From positions 1 through 64,000 of the forward strand of contig NZ_JABEQH010000014.1 in NCBI RefSeq assembly GCF_014174305.1: DNA of 64,000 bases. The letters run 5' to 3'. A model generated the notes under the pieces. It was not told the DNA's origin, ran no database searches, and saw only the letters and a list, made by a program, of their open reading frames with translations. Every line of letters begins with the position of its first letter. The first letter of the stretch is position 1. A program made the translations under genes and the position numbers. Source of the DNA: Gluconacetobacter johannae (lineage in GTDB: Bacteria; Pseudomonadota; Alphaproteobacteria; Acetobacterales; Acetobacteraceae). Shown here piece by piece: positions 47,521 through 56,694 of this stretch.

Positions 47521-48183
47521 TCACGGCGCCGGCCGGACGCGATAGAGCGTCGTCCGGCGCACCGTCCGGTCTTCCAGTTCCATGGTGGTGGGGATCTCCC
47601 GGATCAGCAGCGCATCCAGCCCGTCGCGTGGCAGGTAGGCGCGGCCGGGGTCGGCGATCCAGACCTCGGCCGTGCGGGCGCAGCGCCGCAGCCAGGGCAG
47701 GATGTGCTGCGTCATCGGGCTTTCGTAACAGACATCCCCGCACAGGATGAGGTCCCAGCAGGGGGCTGCCCCCACGAGGTCCGCCCCGGTGGCGGTGACG
47801 TTCACGCCGTTGGCGTCGGCGTTCAGCGCGATGGCCGCCACCGCCAGCGGGTCGATTTCCGCCGCTTCGACCGAGGCCGCGCCGGCCTGCGCGCAGGCGA
47901 TGGCCGCGATGCCGCACCCCGCCGCGAAATCGAGGACCCGCCGTCCCGCGACCAGTCCGGGGTTGTCCAGGATGTGGCGGGCCAGCAACTGCCCGCCCGG
48001 CCAGGCGAAGGCCCAGAAGGGCGGTTCGATGCCGTTCTGCGCCAGCCAGTCCTCGCTGGCCTGCCAGACCGGCGTGATCTCGGTGGCCAGGTGCAGTGCG
48101 ATTTCCGGCACCAGCGGGGCATGGGCCAGGGTGGTATGCGCCGTGACGAAGGCCCGCGCCTCCGCCGGCGCGCGCGGGTTCAT
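47521..48183 (-). CDS. Class I methyltransferase, protein-lysine type (ETFB-KMT/METTL20-like)
   Basis: A 220-residue SAM-dependent methyltransferase. The SAM site is VLDFAAGCGIAAIACAQAG (about 80-98), followed by AEIDPLA and the post-motif ILCGDVCYE (about 140-148), which resembles the signature of the METTL20/electron-transfer-flavoprotein lysine methyltransferases found in Alphaproteobacteria. WAFAWPGGQLLARHIL is also shared with that group. L11 methyltransferase-like or Nnt1-like names are alternatives. ATG 48183 overlaps the ubiA stop by 4 bases. Confidence 0.78.
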   Translation of the reverse strand: MNPRAPAEARAFVTAHTTLAHAPLVPEIALHLATEITPVWQASEDWLAQNGIEPPFWAFAWPGGQLLARHILDNPGLVAGRRVLDFAAGCGIAAIACAQAGAASVEAAEIDPLAVAAIALNADANGVNVTATGADLVGAAPCWDLILCGDVCYESPMTQHILPWLRRCARTAEVWIADPGRAYLPRDGLDALLIREIPTTMELEDRTVRRTTLYRVRPAP

Positions 48184-49097
48184 CGGCCGAGCAGCCCGGC
48201 CAGCAGCGCCAGCGCGACGGCCAGCCCGGTTTCGCGGTTGAAGCGGAACAGGCCCAGGCACCCCCGGGGATCGGCGACGTCCAGCCGCGCGACCTGCCAG
48301 GCCATCGCCGCCGCCGGCAGCAGCATCGCCGGCCAGAAGCCCGGCCCCATTCCCCCCAGGCCACCCGCCGCCAGCAGTGCCGCCAGCGACAGGGCGTAGC
48401 ACGCGCCGACGAAGCCGCGCGCCTGCCCGGCCCAGAGGCGGGATGTCGATTTCACCCCGATCCGCGCGTCGTCCTCCATGTCCTGGAAGCCGTAGATCGT
48501 ATCGAAGCCGAGCTGCCACAGGATGGTGGCGGCATACAGCGCCACCCAGGCGGCGTCGATCCGGCCGGCGGCGGCGGCGTAGCCCAGCGGCGCGCCGAAA
48601 CCGAAGGTGAACCCCATGACCAGTTGCGGCCACCACGTCACCCGCTTGGCCAGCGGATACAGCGCGACCAGCAGCAGCGACGACGCGCCCAGCAGGCGCG
48701 ACAGCGGATTCAGGCATAGCAGGATCGCCAGCCCGATCGTCAGCAGGACCAGCAGGAAGACCGCGGCCTGGCGCATCCGCAGAGCGCCCGAGGCCAGCGG
48801 CCGCCCCGCCGTCCGGGCGACGCGCTGGTCGATGTCGCGGTCCCACATGTCGTTCACCACGCATCCCGCGGCCCGCATCACCAGGCTGCCGACGCCGAAC
48901 AGCACGATCAGCCGGACGCGCCCGCGCGCGTCGATGCCGTTCGCCAGCAGGATGCCCCACACGCCCGGCAGGAACAGAAGCCAGGTGCCGATCGGCCGGT
49001 CCAGCCGCGCAAGCAGAGCGTAGGGACGGATCGCCGGCGGCAGTCGGCCGATCCACCCTTCGGCACGGATATCGGTGTGGGGCAGGGAACCGCTCAA
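48180..49097 (-). CDS. ubiA: 4-hydroxybenzoate polyprenyltransferase
   Basis: A 305-residue integral membrane prenyltransferase with eight to nine helices. It joins the polyprenyl chain to 4-hydroxybenzoate in ubiquinone synthesis. Both Asp-rich motifs are present: NDMWDRDIDQ (near residue 82) and DMEDDARIGVKS (near 206). RLDRPIGTWLLFLPGVWG is typical. Ubiquinone is the acceptor of the glucose and aldehyde dehydrogenases in this window. ATG 49097 is the start; it is divergent from rsmE, the common alphaproteobacterial neighbour. Confidence 0.95.
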   Translation of the reverse strand: MSGSLPHTDIRAEGWIGRLPPAIRPYALLARLDRPIGTWLLFLPGVWGILLANGIDARGRVRLIVLFGVGSLVMRAAGCVVNDMWDRDIDQRVARTAGRPLASGALRMRQAAVFLLVLLTIGLAILLCLNPLSRLLGASSLLLVALYPLAKRVTWWPQLVMGFTFGFGAPLGYAAAAGRIDAAWVALYAATILWQLGFDTIYGFQDMEDDARIGVKSTSRLWAGQARGFVGACYALSLAALLAAGGLGGMGPGFWPAMLLPAAAMAWQVARLDVADPRGCLGLFRFNRETGLAVALALLAGLLGR

Positions 49098-49248
49098 CGT
49101 CTATGTCTCCGGCCGGGAATATCCGGCCATGATGACGCCGGACTGCGAGGCTGCTAAGGCCCCGGTGTGATGGGCCGGATGGTTCGTCATGGTCAAGAGG
49201 GATCGGGCCGCCGCCGGCCGGCGGTGGGGTGCAGGAGTTTGGATTGGC

Positions 49249-50016
49249 ATGAAGGATTGTCCCCGCCTGTTCGTGGACCCCGCGACGCGGCCGCCGATGC
49301 AGGACGGCGCGGTCGTGGAACTGGCGCCGGGGCACGCGCATTACCTGGGCACGGTCCTGCGGATGGGGACGGGGGACGAGGTCGCGCTGTTCAACGCGCG
49401 TGACGGCGAATGGCGGGCCGGGATCGAGGCGCTGCGCCGCGATCGCGGGCAGGTGCGCGTGCGGCGCCGGACCCGGCCGGCGGAACCCGTCGCCGGCCCG
49501 GTGCTGCTGTTCGCGCCGCTGAAGCGCGATGCCACCGACCTGGTCATCCGCATGGGCACCGAACTGGGGGTCAGGCGCTTCCTGCCCGTGCTGACCGAGC
49601 GGACCAACACCCACAGGGTGAACGGCGCGCGCCTTGCCGGCATTGCCGTCGAAGCCGCCGAGCAATGCGAGCGCCTGGACGTGCCGGAGGTCGAGGAGCC
49701 ACTGCTTCTGGCCGATCGCCTGGGGGCCTGGCCGCAGGATCGCCGCCTGTTCGTCGCCGCCGAGCGGCCCGCGCAGCGGGACGGGACGGCGGAAGTCGGG
49801 GCGGCCTCCGTCGAGGGGGTCCGTGACGGCGACGGGCTGCTGGTCGGGCCGGAGGGCGGATTTTCCGCCGCCGAGGTGGCTCTGTTGCGTTCGCGGCCGT
49901 TTGTTACGATGATATCGCTCGGTCCGCGCATCCTGCGCGCAGACACGGCCGTGGCATGTGGCCTGTCCCTGATGGGGGCTGGTTTCCGTCGCGCGTCTGG
50001 TGCAGGGTCGCGCTGA
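49249..50016 (+). CDS. rsmE: 16S rRNA (uracil1498-N3)-methyltransferase RsmE
   Basis: A 255-residue SPOUT methyltransferase: N-terminal PUA-like domain and a C-terminal knot with VGPEGGFSAAEVALL (near residue 200) and LGPRILRADTA (near 224). LFAPLKRDATDLVIRMGTELGV is a family hallmark. ATG 49249 has AGGAG 11 bases upstream; the frame is open to 49189 but without family sequence. gshA follows in the same direction 85 bases later. Confidence 0.94.
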   Translation: MKDCPRLFVDPATRPPMQDGAVVELAPGHAHYLGTVLRMGTGDEVALFNARDGEWRAGIEALRRDRGQVRVRRRTRPAEPVAGPVLLFAPLKRDATDLVIRMGTELGVRRFLPVLTERTNTHRVNGARLAGIAVEAAEQCERLDVPEVEEPLLLADRLGAWPQDRRLFVAAERPAQRDGTAEVGAASVEGVRDGDGLLVGPEGGFSAAEVALLRSRPFVTMISLGPRILRADTAVACGLSLMGAGFRRASGAGSR

Positions 50017-50101
50017 TCGTCTGTCCGGTCCTGGCGCGGCCAGTATTCGTCCGGTCGGCCGATCGGTTACTTTTCTGTTTCTGAGGACTATTCCGAAACC
50101 C

Positions 50102-51514
50102 ATGTCGAATCCCGGCGAGCAAGATATCACCCCCATCGAATCGGTGAGCCAACTGGCCGCCCTGCTGGCGGAGGGGGGCAAGCCGCGCGATCGCTGGCGG
50201 ATCGGGACCGAGCATGAGAAATTCGGCTTTGTCCGCCCCGAGGCCGCCGGCCCCGGCCGTCCGGCCTGGATGCCGCCCGCCTACAGCCCCGACGGGATCG
50301 CCGAGATCCTGGCCGACCTGCACCGCCAGGGCGACGGCGGAGAATGGGAGGGGATCTATGACAAGGGGAACCTGATCGGGCTGAAGGGCATCGGGCCGGA
50401 GCGCGGCAATTCGGTGTCGCTGGAACCGGCCGGCCAGTTCGAACTGTCGGGTGCGCCGCTGGCCAGCCTGCACGACACGGCGCATGAGATGGCCCGGCAT
50501 TTCGAGGCGATCCGCCCGATTTCCCGGTCGCTGGGCATCGGGTTCGCGCCGCTGGGCTTCCATCCGACGGCGCGCCGGGCGGACATGCCCTGGATGCCCA
50601 AGAGCCGCTACGCCATCATGCGGGCCTACATGCCCAAGGTCGGGTCGCTGGGCCTGGACATGATGCAGCGGACCTGCACCGTGCAGGTCAATCTGGATTT
50701 CGCGTCCGAGGCCGACATGCTCCGCAAATTGCGGGTGTCCCTGGCGTTGCAGCCGGTGGCGACGGCGCTGTTCGCCAATTCGCCGTTCTACGAGGGCCGG
50801 CCCAACGGTTTCCAGTCCAATCGCGCGCAGGTCTGGACCGATACTGACAATGCGCGCTCGGGCATGCCGGCGGCGTTCTTCCGCCCGGATTTCGGGTTTG
50901 AGCCCTATGTCGAATGGCTGCTGGACGTGCCGATGTATTTCATCGTGCGCGACGGCGTCATTCTGGACGTGGCGGGCCGGTCGCTCCGGGCCTGGATGAA
51001 TGGCGAGCGCCAGGACGGGCTGGACGGCCTGACGCCGACATTGGGTGATTTCGAGGATCATCTGACGACTGCCTTCACCGACGTCCGCCTGAAGCGCTTC
51101 CTGGAGATGCGCGGCGCGGATGCCGGATCGCCCGAGATGATGATGGCGCAGTCGGCCCTGTGGGTCGGGCTGCTGTATGACGAGGCAGCCCTGGCCGCCG
51201 CCGACGCGCTGGTCCGCGAACAGCCGTGGGAGGCGTATGCCGAACTGCGCGCCGCCGTGCCCCGCCTGGGGCTGGACGCCCCGTGGGCGGGGGGCAGTGC
51301 GCGCGACCTGGCCCGCCGCATGGTCGATATCGCCGCGCAGGGGCTGCGCGCGCGCGCGCTGACCGACGCGGCCGAACGGGACGAACGCCATTTCCTGGAC
51401 CCGCTGCACGAGATCGCGGCCGGCGGCCCGACACAGGCCGGACGGTGGCTGGAACGCTATCACGGACGGTGGAACGGCGACGTGAACCGGATCTTCGACG
51501 AAGCGGCGATCTGA
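50102..51514 (+). CDS. gshA: Glutamate-cysteine ligase (plant/alphaproteobacterial type)
   Basis: A 470-residue ligase making gamma-glutamylcysteine for glutathione. Signatures are RIGTEHEKFGF (near residue 35), GNSVSLEPAGQFELSG (near 101), LGFHPTARRADMPWMPK and MMQRTCTVQVNLDF, all of the plant-type GshA class. Cys in MQRTCTVQVN may take part in the redox control known in plants. ATG 50102 is the only start that keeps the conserved N-terminus. The order rsmE-gshA is common in Alphaproteobacteria. Confidence 0.95.
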   Translation: MSNPGEQDITPIESVSQLAALLAEGGKPRDRWRIGTEHEKFGFVRPEAAGPGRPAWMPPAYSPDGIAEILADLHRQGDGGEWEGIYDKGNLIGLKGIGPERGNSVSLEPAGQFELSGAPLASLHDTAHEMARHFEAIRPISRSLGIGFAPLGFHPTARRADMPWMPKSRYAIMRAYMPKVGSLGLDMMQRTCTVQVNLDFASEADMLRKLRVSLALQPVATALFANSPFYEGRPNGFQSNRAQVWTDTDNARSGMPAAFFRPDFGFEPYVEWLLDVPMYFIVRDGVILDVAGRSLRAWMNGERQDGLDGLTPTLGDFEDHLTTAFTDVRLKRFLEMRGADAGSPEMMMAQSALWVGLLYDEAALAAADALVREQPWEAYAELRAAVPRLGLDAPWAGGSARDLARRMVDIAAQGLRARALTDAAERDERHFLDPLHEIAAGGPTQAGRWLERYHGRWNGDVNRIFDEAAI

Positions 51515-51629
51515 GGGGGCGTCCGCGCGGTAAGGCGGGGATTTCGATCTTCTGCTGCTGATAACGCGAACAATTCTCACGGTATCGAAATGTCTTGAGT
51601 CGCTGGGGTGATTTCGGCATACAGGCGCC

Positions 51630-52589
51630 ATGCGGAAATTCACGACCCTGAGCGATCAGGACATCCTCGCGCTCGCGATTTCGAACGAGGAGGAGGATGG
51701 GCGGATCTATGCCGATTTCGCGTATGCCCTTCGTGAGAACTATCCCGATACCGCCAACATCTTCACCGACATGGCGCAGGAGGAGGACGAGCACAGGCGC
51801 GCCCTGATCGACCTCTATGTCCGGCGGTTCGGCACCCATATTCCGCTGGTCCGGCGGCAGGACATCGCCGGTTTCATGGTGCGCCGCCCCGCCTGGCAGG
51901 TGCAACGGCTGGGGATCGACGCCGTGCGCGGCCATGCCCGGCAGATGGAAGCGGATGCCGCGCGGTTCTATCGCCAGGCGGCGCTGCGTACCACCGACGC
52001 GGCGACGCGCAAATTGCTGGGTGACCTGGCGGTGGCCGAGGACCGGCACGAACAGGCCGCGGGCGTCATCGAACGCAACCGCCTGCCGGCCAGCAAGCGC
52101 GAGGACGAGGACGAAGGCGCGCGCCGCCGCTTCATCCTGCAGGTGATCCAGCCCGGCCTGGTCGGGTTGATGGATGGGTCGGTTTCGACCCTGGCCCCGG
52201 TCTTCGCCGCCGCGTTCGCGACGCATCAGGCGTGGCAGGCCTTCCTGGTCGGGATTGCGGCATCGGTCGGCGCCGGGATTTCCATGGGCTTTGCCGAGGC
52301 CCTGTCGGATGACGGCAAGCTGTCCGGCCGGGGCGCGCCGCTGCTGCGCGGGCTGGTCTGCGGGCTGATGACCACGGCGGGCGGAATCGGCCATACCATC
52401 CCGTTCCTGATCGGCAGTTTTTCGGTTGCCATGCTGATCGCCATGCTGGTGGTGGTGGTGGAATTGTTCGTGATCTCGTGGGTGCGATGGCGCTACCAGG
52501 AGACGCCGTTCGGCTCGGCGATCGTGCAGATCGTCGTGGGTGGCGCGCTGGTCTTCGCCGCCGGCATCCTGATCGGGTCGGCGGGGTAG
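51630..52589 (+). CDS. mbfA: Membrane-bound ferritin-like iron exporter MbfA
   Basis: A 319-residue fusion. The N-terminal ferritin/rubrerythrin-like domain (about 1-155) has iron ligands in SNEEEDGRIY (near 20), AQEEDEHR (near 51), RQMEADAARFY and VAEDRHE. The C-terminal VIT1/CCC1-like membrane domain (about 175-318) includes GLMDGSVSTLAPVFAAAFAT and GISMGFAEALSDDG. In rhizobia and Agrobacterium MbfA exports iron and is controlled by Irr. GAACAATTC (51568-51576), a GAA-N3-TTC palindrome 54 bases upstream, is a weak candidate operator. ATG 51630 gives the family N-terminus. Confidence 0.92.
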   Translation: MRKFTTLSDQDILALAISNEEEDGRIYADFAYALRENYPDTANIFTDMAQEEDEHRRALIDLYVRRFGTHIPLVRRQDIAGFMVRRPAWQVQRLGIDAVRGHARQMEADAARFYRQAALRTTDAATRKLLGDLAVAEDRHEQAAGVIERNRLPASKREDEDEGARRRFILQVIQPGLVGLMDGSVSTLAPVFAAAFATHQAWQAFLVGIAASVGAGISMGFAEALSDDGKLSGRGAPLLRGLVCGLMTTAGGIGHTIPFLIGSFSVAMLIAMLVVVVELFVISWVRWRYQETPFGSAIVQIVVGGALVFAAGILIGSAG

Positions 52590-52608
52590 GGCACCCCGAA
52601 CCGCGTTT

Positions 52609-54060
52609 TCAGGGCGGCGGCGCCCCGAGGCGTGCCGCCGCGCGGATCTGCCGTGCCGCGCGGTCGGCGTCGTCGGCCGTTGCGCGTGCGATGCCCAGCA
52701 GCAGCCCTGGGCGCGCGGGGCCCAGATGGAATTCCGACAGGGGGAGGATCGCCAGCCCGCGTGCATTGAGCGCGCGGACGACGGCGCGGTCGTCCATCGC
52801 CGGGTCGGTGAACCATGCCGCAAGCTGAAGGCCGCCTTCGCCGGCGCCGGGGGTCAGGATGTCGCCGCAATGCCGGCGCAGCGCGGCGACGGTGGCGGCC
52901 ATCCGTTGGGCATACATTGCGCCCATCCGGCGCACATGCGCCCGCAGGTGCCCGTCAGTCACGAAATCCGCCAGCGCGACCTGGACATGGACCGGGACCG
53001 ACGCGCCGCGCATCCGCAGCGCATCGGCGACCCGTGGCGCCAGCCAGGCCGGCAGGATGGCGTAGGCGACGTGCAGCCCCGGCGCCAGGGTTTTTGAAAA
53101 CGTGCCCAGATAGGCCACGGATTCCGTCCGGTCGATGCCCTGCAAGGCGGCGATGGGGCGTGATCCGTACTGGAATTCGCTGTCGTAATCGTCCTCGAGG
53201 ATCACCGCCCCGCTGGCCTGCGCCGCGGCCAGCACCGCCAGCCGGCGTTGCAGGGTCATGGTGGCGCCGGTCGGATAATGATGCGATGGCGTTACGGAAA
53301 TCAGGCGCGGCGGCGGGCCGTCCGCCCTGGCGACATCCATGCCGTGCGCGTCGCACGCGACCGGGACCAGCCGCGCGCCCGCCGCGCGCAGCAGGGCGTG
53401 GGATGCGGGATAGCCGGGGTCCTCGACCCAGGCGACGTCGCCGCCCGGCTGGTCGGGGGTCAGGACGACGCGGGCGATCACGTCGATGGCCATGCGGGTC
53501 GAGGGCACGATGACAACCCGGTCCGCCGTCGCGACGACGCCGCGCGTGGCCGCGACGTGGGACAGGATGGCGGCGCGCAGTTCGGCCGCCCCGGCCGCGG
53601 GGCCGTAGCCCAGATCGACCGTCCGGCCCGACCGGGCCCGCGCGCCCAGGCAGCGCGCCCAGGCGGCATGGGGGAAGGACGTCAGGTCCGGCAGGCCGGG
53701 CTGGAACGCGCCCGACGCCGAGCTGTTCGGCAGGGAAGATGGAGCCGGCGGGGGGATTGCGGCCGTGGGCGCGCGCCCGTGCGGCGGCGGGGACGGCAGG
53801 GCGGCGATGCGTGTGGCCGACCCGCCGCGTGCCGCGAGGAAGCCTTCGGCGCGCAAACGTTCGTAGGCCTGCACGACGGTCGATCGCGCGACGCCCAGCG
53901 CCACGGCCAGCGCCCGGCTGGACGGCAGGCGGTCGCCCGCCGCGAACTGGCCGCCCAGGATCCGGTCGCGGATCGTGCGATGGATCTGCGCCTCCAGCGC
54001 GCCGGCCTGCCGGTCCAGCACCAGCCATGCGGCGGGTGTGCGGATCGTGTCGCGTGCCAC
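52609..54060 (-). CDS. MocR/PdxR-type transcriptional regulator
   Basis: A 483-residue GntR-MocR regulator. The N-terminal winged helix (about 20-90; GDRLPSSRALAVALGVARST) is followed by a Pro/Ala linker and a fold-type I aminotransferase-like domain with the PLP Lys in LGTFSKTLAPGL. EDDYDSEFQYGSRPIAALQG is typical of the class. Such proteins sense PLP or pyridoxal-related or amino-acid ligands and often control the divergent gene, here a PNPOx-like flavoprotein. The 111-base gap carries CTGGTCTGGTC (about 54084-54094), a possible half-site repeat. The 3' end, with codons for GAPPP, resembles part of the palindromic element. Confidence 0.9.
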   Translation of the reverse strand: MARDTIRTPAAWLVLDRQAGALEAQIHRTIRDRILGGQFAAGDRLPSSRALAVALGVARSTVVQAYERLRAEGFLAARGGSATRIAALPSPPPHGRAPTAAIPPPAPSSLPNSSASGAFQPGLPDLTSFPHAAWARCLGARARSGRTVDLGYGPAAGAAELRAAILSHVAATRGVVATADRVVIVPSTRMAIDVIARVVLTPDQPGGDVAWVEDPGYPASHALLRAAGARLVPVACDAHGMDVARADGPPPRLISVTPSHHYPTGATMTLQRRLAVLAAAQASGAVILEDDYDSEFQYGSRPIAALQGIDRTESVAYLGTFSKTLAPGLHVAYAILPAWLAPRVADALRMRGASVPVHVQVALADFVTDGHLRAHVRRMGAMYAQRMAATVAALRRHCGDILTPGAGEGGLQLAAWFTDPAMDDRAVVRALNARGLAILPLSEFHLGPARPGLLLGIARATADDADRAARQIRAAARLGAPPP

Positions 54061-54171
54061 GGAGAACGGGCCTTTCCTTTAAACTGGTCTGGTCGAAATC
54101 GCCCAGGCGGTCGTTACCGGCAGACCGTTTTACATGGCAGCATGACGATGCAACAGGCAGGAGCCCCCACG

Positions 54172-54855
54172 ATGTCCGATCCCGCTTCCCCGCAGCCGGA
54201 TCTCTATCCCGTCACCGAACGCAACCGGGTCCGCCGGGCGCATGAGCGGGGCAGCTACGCCCACGCCGACGTCCATGCCATCCTGGATGCGACGCCGGTG
54301 TGCCATGTGGGCTACGTCATCGACGGCGCGCCCTATGTGACGCCGACCCTGCATTGGCGGGTGGGGAATCGCGTCTACTGGCACGGGTCGGCGGCCAGCC
54401 GTTTCCTGCGCGCGGCCGAGGGCGCGCGGGTCTGCCTGACCTGCACGCTGATGGATGGCTATGTGATGGCGCGGTCGGCGTTCAGCCATTCGGTCAATTA
54501 CCGCTCGGCGATGGTCTTCGGCACCGCCCGGCGGCTGGAGGGCGACGAGGCGGTTGCCGGCGCCCTGCGCGACATGGTCGAGGATCTGTTCCCCGGCCGG
54601 TGGGACACGCTGCGTCCGATGACGGCGCAGGAGCTGAAGGCGACCGCCGTGCTGTGGATGGACATCGAGGAGGCCAGCGCCAAGACGCGCGGTGGCCCGC
54701 CCGGCGACGCCGCCGAGGCCGAGGTGCCGGTCTGGGCCGGGGTGCTGCCGATGCATACGGTGCTGGACGCGCCGCAGGGGGCGCCGGAACTGCCGCCGGG
54801 GATCGACCTGCCGCCGGGGCTGGCGGCGCTGGTGGCGTCGGGCAGGCTGCGCTGA
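54172..54855 (+). CDS. Pyridoxamine 5'-phosphate oxidase-family flavin-binding protein
   Basis: A 227-residue split-barrel protein of the PNPOx-like superfamily: HVGYVIDGAPYVTPTLHWRVGNRVYWHGS followed by VCLTCTLMDGYVMARSAFSHSVNYRSAMVFG is the FMN-binding core of the nitroimidazole-resistance/PNPOx-like branch. It is not canonical PdxH, lacking its C-terminal motif. ATG 54172 follows GGAG; ATGs at 54142 and 54148 are alternatives. Divergent from the MocR regulator, which very likely controls it. Confidence 0.85.
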   Translation: MSDPASPQPDLYPVTERNRVRRAHERGSYAHADVHAILDATPVCHVGYVIDGAPYVTPTLHWRVGNRVYWHGSAASRFLRAAEGARVCLTCTLMDGYVMARSAFSHSVNYRSAMVFGTARRLEGDEAVAGALRDMVEDLFPGRWDTLRPMTAQELKATAVLWMDIEEASAKTRGGPPGDAAEAEVPVWAGVLPMHTVLDAPQGAPELPPGIDLPPGLAALVASGRLR

Positions 54856-54965
54856 AACGTCGCGGGGGGCGTCGGGTCCGGAACGCCTTGATCTTGCCGG
54901 AATGATCGGGCAACGAAGACAGGCCCGGCGCCCGCCGGCGGCCCGCCTGTGCCCGATCGGATCCC

Positions 54966-55640
54966 ATGACGCGACCCTCTCGTCTTTCAGAACGGTTTCC
55001 CTTGCCCGCGCGGCTTGCGGCCTGCCTGCTGGCCGGGGCCGCGGCGGTGGCCTGTCCGGTATCCATGCCCGCCGCCCGGGCGCAGACGGCGGCCGCGCTG
55101 TCCCTGTCGCCGGCGGATCGGGCCTGGGTGCAGAGGGTCCAGGCCTATCTGAACGGCATCACGACGCTGGAGGCCCAGTTCCAGCAACTGGCCCCCGACG
55201 GGAAGCGGACGACGGGCACCGCGTGGCTCAACCGGCCGGGGCGGATGCGCTTCGAATACGACAAGCCGAGCCCGCTGCTGCTGGTGGCCAACCATGGCCA
55301 GGTGGTCTTCAACGACAGCCAGCTTGGCCAGACCACGACGATACCGCTGGACAAGACCCCGCTGGGGCTGCTGCTGCGGCCCGACCTGCAACTCTCAGGC
55401 GATGTGACCGTTACCGGTTTCACGCACGCCAACGGGCTGGTGCAGGTCACGCTGGCGCGGACCGCGTCGCCAGGGGACGGGAGCCTGACACTGGTGTTTC
55501 ATGACAATCCGCTGGCCCTGCGCTCCTGGAGCGTCGTCGATGCCCAGGGACAGGAAACCCGCGTGGACCTGTTCAATGTCCGTCTGGGCGGGGGGCCGCA
55601 GCCCGACAGCCTGTTCGATACGGATATCGGCGATCAGTAA
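54966..55640 (+). CDS. lolA: Outer-membrane lipoprotein carrier protein LolA
   Basis: A 224-residue periplasmic protein. A signal peptide (about 1-39, ending ARAQ) is followed by the LolA half-barrel: YLNGITTLEAQFQQLAPDGK, GTAWLNRPGRMRFEYDKPSPLLLVA and PLGLLLRP. It ferries lipoproteins from LolCDE to the outer membrane. ATG 54966 opens the frame. The last 7 bases overlap the convergent rsmI gene. Confidence 0.9.
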   Translation: MTRPSRLSERFPLPARLAACLLAGAAAVACPVSMPAARAQTAAALSLSPADRAWVQRVQAYLNGITTLEAQFQQLAPDGKRTTGTAWLNRPGRMRFEYDKPSPLLLVANHGQVVFNDSQLGQTTTIPLDKTPLGLLLRPDLQLSGDVTVTGFTHANGLVQVTLARTASPGDGSLTLVFHDNPLALRSWSVVDAQGQETRVDLFNVRLGGGPQPDSLFDTDIGDQ

Positions 55641-56647
55641 CCGTGCGGGTCCCCGGGCTGCCCTTCCTCGCGGGCCAGTTCCAGCGCGCGGGCATAGACC
55701 GTGCGCTTGGGCAGGTTGACCGCCCCGGCCACCAGCGCCGCCGCGTCCTTGACCGACAATGTGGCCAGGGCCGCGCGCAGGCGGCTGTCCAGGTCATCCG
55801 CCCCGCGATCGTCGGCGCCGGGCGGCCCCAGCAGCACCGTGATTTCGCCCCGCGCGCGCGTCTGGTCGTACCAGGCCGCCAGCGTGCCGACGGGGCCGCG
55901 CCGCACTTCCTCGAACCGTTTGGTCAGTTCCCGCGCCACGGCGGCGGGACGGTCGGCGCCGAAGATGTCGGCCAGGTCGGCCAACATCCCCGCCAGCCGG
56001 TGTGGGGCCTCGTGCCAGATCAGGGTCGCGGACAGGCCGGCCTGTTCGGCGGCGCGCAGTGTAATCAGATTTTCGCGCCGCGCGGCCTCGCGCGGGGGAA
56101 GGAAGCCCGAGAACAGGAACGGGTGCGGCGGCAGGCCCGACAGGGTCAGGGCGGTGACGGCGGCATTGGGGCCCGGCACGGCGGTGACGGGGATGTTCGC
56201 CGCGATAGCCGCCCGCACCAGCCGGAAGCCGGGGTCGGACAGCAGGGGCGTGCCGGCGTCGGACACGATGGCGATGCGCCGCCCGCGTTCCAGCATGTCG
56301 ATCAGCGCCGGAATCCGCTGCTGCTCGTTATGGTCGTGCAGCGGTTCGGTCCGGGCCGCGATCGCGCGCGACGCCAGCAGCCGGGCGGTCACGCGCGTGT
56401 CTTCGCACAGGACCAGGTCGGCGGCCGACAGGGTCGCGACGGCCCGGTCGCTCAGGTCACCCAGGTTGCCGATGGGCGTGGACACCAGGGACAGGCCGCC
56501 GCCGGCAGGGGCGGGCGCGTCTGCGGCGTCGAAATCGTCAGGGGCATGACTGTCCTGTCCCGCGTCGCTGTGGGAAGAGGGCATCGCGGACGGGTCTCCG
56601 TCCGGCATGGAGCGGAAAGGCAGGGACGAGGAAGATGAATCGGACAT
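55634..56647 (-). CDS. rsmI: 16S rRNA (cytidine1402-2'-O)-methyltransferase RsmI
   Basis: A 337-residue tetrapyrrole-methylase-fold enzyme. Core motifs: LSLVSTPIGNLGDLSDRA (about 55-72), CEDTRVT, SDAGTPLLSDPGF (about 135-147), VPGPNAAVTAL and ELTKRFEEV. The N-terminal extension (about 1-52) is Ser/Asp-rich and probably disordered; a shorter start at one of the internal Met codons is possible. Divergent from the LpoA-like gene, echoing the rsmI-lpoA pair of gammaproteobacteria. Confidence 0.92.
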   Translation of the reverse strand: MSDSSSSSLPFRSMPDGDPSAMPSSHSDAGQDSHAPDDFDAADAPAPAGGGLSLVSTPIGNLGDLSDRAVATLSAADLVLCEDTRVTARLLASRAIAARTEPLHDHNEQQRIPALIDMLERGRRIAIVSDAGTPLLSDPGFRLVRAAIAANIPVTAVPGPNAAVTALTLSGLPPHPFLFSGFLPPREAARRENLITLRAAEQAGLSATLIWHEAPHRLAGMLADLADIFGADRPAAVARELTKRFEEVRRGPVGTLAAWYDQTRARGEITVLLGPPGADDRGADDLDSRLRAALATLSVKDAAALVAGAVNLPKRTVYARALELAREEGQPGDPHGY

Positions 56648-56694
56648 GTGGACTCCGGTCGCAGAAACGCGGGGCAGATGCAACCGTTCGCGGC

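Noticed and set aside
53248-54171. Long in-frame extension upstream of the PNPOx-like gene
   Set aside because: It is antisense to the MocR gene and reads as Arg/Gly shadow; ATG 54172 with GGAG starts the family-like sequence.
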